From Pollenia angustigena (lineage: Eukaryota > Arthropoda > Insecta > Diptera > Polleniidae): a stretch of DNA of 64,000 nucleotides. Each line of letters opens with the position of its first letter. Position 1 is the stretch's first letter. Under the pieces are notes generated by a model. The model ran no database searches. It was not told where the DNA came from and was given only the letters and a program-made list of their open reading frames with translations. The stretch spans positions 183,035,253 through 183,099,252 of the forward strand of contig OV884060.1 in NCBI GenBank assembly GCA_930367215.1. Reading direction: 5' to 3'. Both the position numbers and the translations under genes were made by a program. Shown here piece by piece: positions 57,246 through 64,000 of the stretch.

Positions 57246-58852
57246 ATAAACTACAATAAGCTTTAGTTTGAAAACTTTAAAGCAGACCGATTTCTGTATT
57301 AAAATTTTGCCTTTGTCCAAATATTTTATACGACTCTTAAATGTTTTTTATGTCTACGATTTCCCTTTTAAAATTACTTCATAAAAGGTAACATGAGTAC
57401 GGATTTTCTTGAATCAAGTTCAGAAATATTGATTCAAGTACGGATTTTCAATCGGAAAATACTTAAATAATCCATATTAAATCCCGATTTTGTAATTGAA
57501 ATAATCCGAAAATGAGATTGATTTAAGTGAAACTAAGATTGAATCAATCTTAAAATGCGCTTGATTCAAGTATTCTAAAGTTGATTTTATTCCGAATAAG
57601 AAAGAAAAAATTATTATAATTGATTTACTTACTCGTATTACACCTTACAGAATGATAAAACACAAACATCATTCCCGATATGGTCTTAACTTTAGAAATC
57701 TTATGTACATATTTAACCAAAAATATAAACTATGTACATGAGAAGCAAGAGTTCAAATTTACCTTTGAACCCTTCATTGTACACATGTCTGGCCAGACCT
57801 ATTTTCAATGTGTATAGAAAACACAACGAAAAGTTTAATCTTTTTTTAATTAATTAAGAATTTTATACTTATTTCAAGAAAATCCGGGATTGGTTGTCGA
57901 AAGATATCCCATTTAGGATTGTTTTGAGTACGTTTTAGTGTTATTCGTACTTGAATTTTTGAGTACGACTCGTACTTGAAGTAATCATAAAAAAAAACTT
58001 GATTTATCCCGAGTGTTTTTCTATCTGTGGGTTCATGGCATTAAGAGCCATTTTCGGGAGTAGTATTTGTATGGAAGCTATAATCAAATATGGACCGATT
58101 TCAAAAAAAATTTGGTAAGATTATTTTGATTGCAATAAAACAAGTTTGGACTAAATTTTATCTTAATACCAACATAATAAGATGGTATATTGGCACAAAG
58201 ACCCTATTTTGGAAAGAAGCTTGTATGGGGCTATGTGAAATTATGGACCGATTCTCCCCAGTTCCAATAAGCTTGGTACTTGTACCAAATTTCATCAAAT
58301 TATCTCAAAAATTGCGATCTATACTTTGCGCAAAAGGTTTGCAGGACGGTCACCATTATTTTTAACTCAAAAAATGATTCTAAGTCGATCGGCATACTTA
58401 AAAGTGAATAGGACCAATATATTAAGGTGTTACAAACATAAACATAATACCCTCTCCACTATTATGGTGTGGGGATGAATAGTCCAAATTACTTTTTTTG
58501 CAGTTTTTATGCAGTTATTATTAAAATTAATTTTTAGTGCACTTGCCCAAACAATAGTGCATATGATTATTAAAACTACAATGACTTTATAAAGGGCAGT
58601 AAAAAAAATTCTTTTCATATGTAAATTACATATTACTTAATTTGCTTGTCTACCATTTTACATATTTACACGTACCTTAAACGCATACAAAATTTGTATA
58701 CATATGACTATTGATTTGGGTGTAAGTTAAAAAAAGAAACACAAATGATAATTTCTTTTGTTCAATTTGTGACAAATGTTTGGAAAGAGTATTAAATTTA
58801 TAAATGTGTTAATTTGAACTAATAAAAATTTATATTTTAATGTTTATTTAAT
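57246..58852. other. AT-rich spacer with a mini-me-like remnant
   Basis: About 58025-58475 resembles the mini-me-like families (TTTTCGGGAGTAGTATTTGT, GGGGCTATGTGAAATTATGG, ATACCCTCTCCACTATTATG) but is strongly decayed. The sequence around 57400-57560 is rich in GATTCAAGT-like motifs. No gene is recognised. Confidence 0.4.
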
Positions 58853-58992
58853 CAGCCTGATTACGGTTGGCGTTGGCGTATACGCCTGAGTCGTTTTTTG
58901 TAGTAAATTAAAGAACAAAAGTTGTGTGTTACTTTAATCTACTACAAAAAAAGACTCAGACGTATACGCCAACGCCAATCGTAATCAGGCTG
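58853..58992. mobile_element. 140-bp palindromic MITE
   Basis: CAGCCTGATTACGGTTGGCG mirrors CGCCAATCGTAATCAGGCTG. The arms run about 60 bp and include GTTGGCGTATACG. AAT occurs on both sides, a possible 3-bp duplication. Non-coding. Confidence 0.8.
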
Positions 58993-59059
58993 AATATGTT
59001 TTATTTATCAATTACAAAATATATTCAAACTTAAATAACCGAGAAATAGCAACGTAGAC

Positions 59060-59150
59060 CTTCAGCCCGTTGTAGTAAACAGACCAGAGTCTCTGGCGGG
59101 AATCGAACCCGCAACCTTCACTACCAACGTTCCTACCAAGGCTCCCTTAA
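59060..59150 (-). mobile_element. tRNA-derived SINE head
   Basis: On the minus strand: GGGAGCCTTGGTAGGAACGT (A-box-like TGGTAGGAACG), then GGTTGCGGGTTCGATTCCCG (B box GGTTCGATTCC), about 33 bp apart, as in RNA polymerase III promoters of tRNA-derived SINEs. The acceptor stem does not pair in a convincing way, so it is not called as a tRNA gene. Confidence 0.6.
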
Positions 59151-59756
59151 ATATATTTAATAAAGTCTTTAAGATAGAATTTATAATATTATATTAACAT
59201 TTAATGTTGACATTGGCTTTACAAATGATTCTATTAACACCGTGCTACACAAAAAATGCATGTAGAATTTCTAACGCAGCAATTTCGTTTTGTTAGAGTC
59301 TACTAAAGATCAGAGTTGCCTGTTTAGGGGTTTCACTTTTTGAATATATGCTGCGTTAACTTCCCAATTACCTCATTTAAATTTTTGTTATTATTTATCT
59401 TAACCCTAGGATCACTGGTAAACTTTTACCACTAACTTCTCCTCTTGGTCTGGCCAGACCACAAGTTGAATAAAAGTTAAAGGTACATACATATATTTTT
59501 TATTGAACATTTTTTTTATTTTAATTATATTTATTTATTATATAATTTTTTAAATTAATTTTTTATAATACATCACAATCGTCCTTGCAGGCATATGACT
59601 TCTCCACATTTATCAAAGCTGTTTTAGGGTTTTTGGTTTTGTTTTTGTTAATAAATGGCACTTAGCGCATAATGGGCGGTAATTTTTTATAGATGTTGAA
59701 AAAGGTGCATTATGGTTGGTTCATTACTAGGTAAATTTTTTTGAAGCGTTCAATCT
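59151..59756. other. AT-rich spacer
   Basis: Nothing supported apart from a short GGTCTGGCCAGACC palindrome near 59446. It ends at the left terminal repeat of element C copy 3. Confidence 0.35.
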
Positions 59757-59979
59757 GGAGGCTTATTCTGAATTGCGATGCGAAAATCAATGCGATGCGC
59801 AAATGAAATGCGATGCGAAAGAAAATTGGTATTCTGTTAGACTTTCGCAATCGCATTCGCAATTTATTTCAAATCGTGACAACGCTGCTCAAATATACGT
59901 CAGTGTCAATAAACGTCAAATTAAAAATAAATAGATTGTTTGTGTTTGGCTGTGAAAATAGTTTAAAAAATATATTTAG

Positions 59980-60217
59980 CACAGAGGCGTCACGAGACAG
60001 AAAATATTGTGTTTTTTTCTGTCTTTTTCTTCGAAAGCTGCCCTTTTTGCGTTTTTTGTTTTGATTATGCAATTTGTGTTGATAGTAGCGGCCTGTTTTT
60101 ACACATTGCCACTTCACTACCAAAAAAAGTTTTCTTTCTCTTTCTTCGAAAGTTGCCCTTGCAAATGATTTAGGCATTTTTCATACGTCACTTTTTTTCA
60201 TCTCTGTATGCTTTGTG
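59980..60217. mobile_element. hAT-type MITE, 238 bp, 8-bp duplication ATATTTAG
   Basis: CACAGAGGCG at the left and ATGCTTTGTG at the right (imperfect CACARAG inverted ends). ATATTTAG flanks both ends exactly (59972-59979, 60218-60225). Copies 1 and 2 of element C have the site uninterrupted. Inside are two copies of TTCTTCGAAAGYTGCCCTT in inverse context. Confidence 0.85.
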
Positions 60218-60339
60218 ATATTTAGGACATTCTGTAATAAAAAAAAATTATTATTAAAATGGATTTTGTGGCACTGTGGTTCGACGACGAAGAAAATGAA
60301 AATGTTTTGTGTGTACTTTAAAATCGGGTTAAACCTATT

Positions 60340-60530
60340 AAAATTAAAGTTGAAGTCAAATATTTTTTAACTGGTTTATATATTTCATACTTTTTCCATC
60401 CTGCAGCTTCTCTAATAGGTGGTCCATTGATATTTAGTTCTTCAGTTAACGTTTGTCGCAAAGTATTTGCCGACTATCGTGCATTTGGTTCTTATTCATA
60501 AATTCTATCATTATTTCAAATTGACGCGGT
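60340..60530 (-). pseudogene. zeste-like Myb/SANT domain remnant in element C copy 3
   Basis: Minus-strand reading: KTTKPRQFEIMIEFMNKNQ, a degraded middle, then ELNINGPPIREAAGWKKYEI and YKPVKKYL. Best preserved C-terminal half of the three copies. Domain type is recognised from the GPPIR-x-x-x-GWKK motif of the zeste-type Myb/SANT family. Confidence 0.65.
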
Positions 60531-60775
60531 TTGGTGGTCTTATTGCTTGCTTCCCTGAATTAAATAATAAATATATGATGAATAAATAAATAAAATATTA
60601 TCTTTCATAACATGTTTGTACTTTGCAAATGCTATTTTGTTGTCGAATAAATTTGAAATTTGAAATGCGATTAAAAAAAAACTTTGCGAATATCGCAATA
60701 CAGAATAGCAATTGTTCGCATTTATGCATTTTCGCATCGCATTGATTTTCGCCTCGCAATTCAGAAAAAGCCTCC

Positions 60776-61336
60776 TGGTTGCTCAACCTGGGTCATCTCC
60801 TGTATTCTGTGATAGTATTTGTCTAATTTTCTGTTGATAATAGTATAGTAGTAGTAATAATAAGGCTTTTATTCCTTTTTGGTATATATGGACAGACCGC
60901 ATGGCTATCCTCATAGTAGCCAAATAAAGTTTCGCATACTTGACGTTTGCTTGATTTTTTTTAAAAAATGTGATACAAAGATTTTATTACAGCGAAAAGT
61001 TCCAACAAGAGCTAAGCGACTGGCTTTGATCTATATATTGCGTGAATCGCGTTCGTCCTCCCAAAGGGAAAAGCTGTTCATCCACGGTTAGGTTGGCCAC
61101 AGGAGTAAATGAGGATTCTAAATTGCAACAAGCCTCAACCAAAGATCTTCTATTTGCTCAATTCTTGGCGCATTGGCCTAGTGTTCGCGTTGTCAAAACG
61201 GATGAACCGTAGCAATGGAGTAAATCGTTCCTTTGACATTGCAGCCTTATAAACATCATGGTGATATGGTGCTCATAATTCCTTAACAGGTTGTGTTGCA
61301 CTTTTGAAAATCCCGGCAAATAAAAGTAATCCAAAA
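60776..61336. other. spacer
   Basis: No repeat ends or conserved coding recognised. The short open frame near 60879-61091 has no family resemblance. Confidence 0.35.
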
Positions 61337-62766
61337 AAGTTAGAGTGCTATATTCGGCTGTGCCGAATCTTTGATACCCTCCACCGACAGTTCTGTATGA
61401 TGTCTATTTATGATGTCTATTTATTATTATAATCTTTGTAAAAACAGACATCTGCATTAAAATTTGTTGCGGCTTAGACCTATATAAAATTATTGACTGA
61501 CAATCAGAATCAATTTTAAAAAGTTTGAGTAGAATATCAGTTTAAGCTGAACTTAAATGATTTTCAAGAGAACAAATTATATAAAAGCCATGGCAAGCTA
61601 TGAACCAATCCCCCAAATTCTGCAGAACGATTTCTGGTATTAAAAAACATAAATTTCAATACAGCGGTGCAATTAGTTTAAGCGTTTGCAGTAAATTTCA
61701 GAAGGCTGCTAAAATGGAATCTAAGGAAAATTATGGACCGTATATCACAAAATTGCATAACACTTTTTCTGGCCATATGAAGCTAAACTGGAAGAAAGTT
61801 TACCGCGTATTTAATTATTTTACCAGAGTGGGCTTTATATGAGGCCTATGGTAAATTATGCACCGATCTTCACCAAATTTCACAGTGTCATTTCTAGTTC
61901 TATAAAACTGTGATGTACCATATTTTGTTATGATAGCATTCTTTTTTACGTTTTTAGGCGTACTAAGCTGTTTTCCGGGAGTAAGGTTTATATGGGGCCT
62001 ATGGTAAATTATGGACCGATCTTCACGAAATTTCACAGTCTTATTTTTAGTTCTAAAAAATTTTGATGTACCAAATTTTGTTATAATAGCATTATTTTTT
62101 ACGGATTTAGGCGTACTAAACTGTTTTCTGGAAGTAGATTTTATATGGGGCCTATGGTAAATTATAGACCGATCTTCACGAAACTTAATAATTTCATTTC
62201 TAGTCCTATTTAACTGTGACGTGCCAAAATTTGTTAAGATAGCATTGTTAGTTAGGGGTTTAGGCTTACTATACTGTTTTCCGGGAGTAGGGCTTATATG
62301 GGGCCTAGGGTAAATCATGGACGGATCTTCAAGAAATTTTACAGCGTGATTTCCAGTTAAAAAAAACGAACTGTTGCGAAATCTTATATCATTCTGTGCA
62401 TTTTTCCACCATTTATGTTAGTTTTTGTAACAAAATTATCAATTTTTTTTAGGTGGTGGTTCCACATTTTGATTCATAGCTCAGATCCTATTGAACCGAT
62501 TTTGCTGGATTTCAATCCCAAACTGCTTAGGATAACTACAAGCAATTTGACACCAAGTTTGTTTATTTCTTTTGAGTTTTTCGAAAGTGAGCGTGTTTTC
62601 AACAGACGGACAGACAGACGGACATGGCTAAATCGACTTAAAATTACTCAAGGTCCCAGAATATATATACTTTATAGGGTCTGAGATGAATAATAAAAAA
62701 GTTTCACACGGAATGACAAACTTAATATACCCTCTTCACAACTAATTGTGGTGGAGGGTATAAAAA
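61337..62766 (+). repeat. mini-me-like repeat family E, copy 3
   Basis: AAGTTAGAGTGCTATATTCG to GGTGGAGGGTATAAA, 1430 bp, the longest copy. It has four 154-bp-type units (about 61830-62350), preceded by an extra non-repetitive 5' part, then GACGGACAGACAGACGGACA, the ATGGCTAAATCGACTTAAAA core, and ATATATATACTTTATAGGG. The long minus-strand frame over the units (61815-62318) arises because the unit length keeps one frame open across several units; I do not call it a gene. Confidence 0.8.
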
Positions 62767-63524
62767 CATATATTTGTTTTTCGTGTGTTGTTTCCCATTC
62801 CATTCAAAGCAATATAAAACTCCTTTGCCTTGCGGTTGGTTTTAAGGAAACCCCAAAAACAGGACACAAATCGATGCCTTACTTCCTCAACCTCGTAACT
62901 TAAAAAATACGGTTTTGACTTTTTCATATCAAACGACGGCTATTTTTGGGTTCTAATACTGCAACAACTTATTATTTCAATACAATTTACATAGATGTAA
63001 TCAATTCTTTAATAATTCCATTTTAACTTTAAACGCCGAAGTATACAAAGATGAAACGTTTTTTTTTCTATCCTGAAAATTTGTATTTTTTTAAGATACA
63101 AGGTTGAGAAAGTAAGGCATCGAAATACCAAAATCAAAAATATAATTTCGTCGTCATCATTTTATTTAATTTTGCAAAAACAAAAAAGATAAAATCAAAG
63201 CAACACACAAATACAATACTTCGTGGTCCAGCCCGACTAAGAGGGTAATTTAATAGATGTGTACATAAAAATGAAATTTCACCCCACAAATTTGCTCCTA
63301 TCGATTCCAAATAAATTTCATTCTATTCAGAACATATCGAGCCCTAATAGCAAAAATGATGTAACCAACAACATATTAGATTTTGGTTTTTTGATGAAAA
63401 TCGATCATTTTTGATCATTTGCATCATCTCTAAAAATCTCATATCTCTGGGAAGTACCGTTACGAAATAAGAGCAAAAGCAATTTCAAACGAAACCCTAG
63501 ACTTGAAGCAAAAATATTTAAAAC
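62767..63524. other. spacer
   Basis: AT-rich, without recognised genes or terminal repeats. The minus-strand frame 62742-62927 overlaps the repeat end and has no supporting motif. Confidence 0.35.
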
Positions 63525-64000
63525 AAGTTAGAGTGCTATATTCGGCTGTGCCGAATCTTTGATACCCTCCACCGACAGTTCGAATGTTTAAGGAGTAATA
63601 TCTGTATGATGTCTATTTATTATTATTATCTTAAACAGTGACGATTTGTTATTAGTTATGATTTTAGGCGACTAAACTGTTTTCCGGTAGTAGGGTTTAT
63701 ATGGGGCCTAGGGTAAATTATGGACCGATCATCACGAAATTTCACAGCGTCATTTCTAGTCCTTTAAAACTGTGACGTACCAATTCCTGTTATGATAGCA
63801 TTATTAATTATGGTTTTAGGTGTACTAAACTGTTTTCCGGGAATAGGATTTCTGTGGGGCCTAGGGTAAATTATGGACGGATCTTCACGAAATTTAACAG
63901 CGTGATTTCCAGTCAAATAAAACAAATTTTTGCAAAATCTTATCTCATTCCGTGCCTTGTTCCAGCATTTCTGTTATTTTTTGTAACAAAGTTATCAATT
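63525..64000 (+). repeat. mini-me-like repeat family E, copy 4, cut by window end
   Basis: AAGTTAGAGTGCTATATTCG, CTGTGCCGAATC, ATACCCTCCACCGACAGTTC, then two and a half 154-bp-type units. It is closest to copy 1 (shared CTTATCTYATTCCGTGCCTTG). It continues past the window edge. Confidence 0.8.

Larger units (their letters stand above)
59757..60775. mobile_element. zeste-Myb element family C, copy 3
   Basis: GGAGGCTTATTCTGAATTGC at the left, GCAATTCAGAAAAAGCCTCC at the right. The plus strand near 60259 reads MDFVALWFDDEENENVLCV before a stop; the minus strand near 60530-60340 reads a zeste-like Myb/SANT domain with GPPIREAAGWKK. Two opposed gene remnants of this kind suit a PIF/Harbinger-type derivative. 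A 238-bp hAT MITE sits inside at 59980-60217. Confidence 0.8.

Noticed and set aside
59085..59150. Possible intact tRNA gene
   Set aside because: The T-arm-like GGTTCGATTCC and A-box-like motif are present, but I could not pair an acceptor stem or anticodon arm convincingly; a tRNA-derived SINE fits better.
61815..62318. 167-residue minus-strand frame over mini-me-like repeat units
   Set aside because: It simply reads across tandem units whose sequence recurs at 37.4, 52.0 and 63.7 kb. The peptide is an ITPGKQ/IIYxRPHI repeat with no domain, and related copies are broken.

Overview
The window looks like nuclear DNA of a higher (probably calyptrate) fly. It is very AT-rich, has short spliceosomal introns next to one very long intron, and carries hobo-like hAT elements, non-LTR retrotransposons with FADD-type reverse transcriptase, and many copies of a mini-me-like dipteran repeat. 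No bacterial, organellar or viral gene was seen.

Four conserved genes are supported. Left end, minus strand: the first two coding exons of d4 (DPF/requiem family, BAF-type chromatin remodeller subunit); its zinc-finger and PHD exons lie outside the window. At 6329-7162, plus strand: an intronless four-pass claudin-like protein resembling the septate-junction pasiflora proteins. At 23186-23941, minus strand: a complete three-exon Josephin-domain deubiquitinase. At 26437-31586, plus strand: a complete three-exon ribonuclease kappa whose 4.66-kb second intron is mostly transposon. These genes share no evident pathway. The fifth candidate, at 48537-50177 minus, is an intact 546-residue intronless reading frame built of two diverged copies of one Cys/Lys-rich unit; I do not recognise its family, and it is the best candidate for something undescribed.

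The rest is a layered transposon graveyard that can be read almost stratigraphically. A LINE (about 9.9-17.5 kb) was split by three hAT elements, each with a recoverable 8-bp target duplication, two of them overlapping. MITEs with 3-bp duplications (mostly TTA/TAA, PIF/Harbinger-like) recur at 5.3, 24.6, 27.4, 33.3, 35.6, 47.3 and 50.5 kb. Several have matching empty sites in sister repeats inside the same window, so relative insertion order can be inferred. Around 17.6-21.1 kb is a large foldback structure holding a truncated Tc1-like transposase and a head-to-head array of 82-bp GC-rich units. From 37 kb to the right end the mini-me-like repeats dominate, interrupted by a 118-bp satellite (39.75-40.85 kb), a long dispersed repeat (33.0-34.7, 46.4-47.9, 55.0-55.7 kb), a decayed LINE fragment (56.0-57.2 kb), and PIF/Harbinger-type elements with zeste-like Myb remnants.
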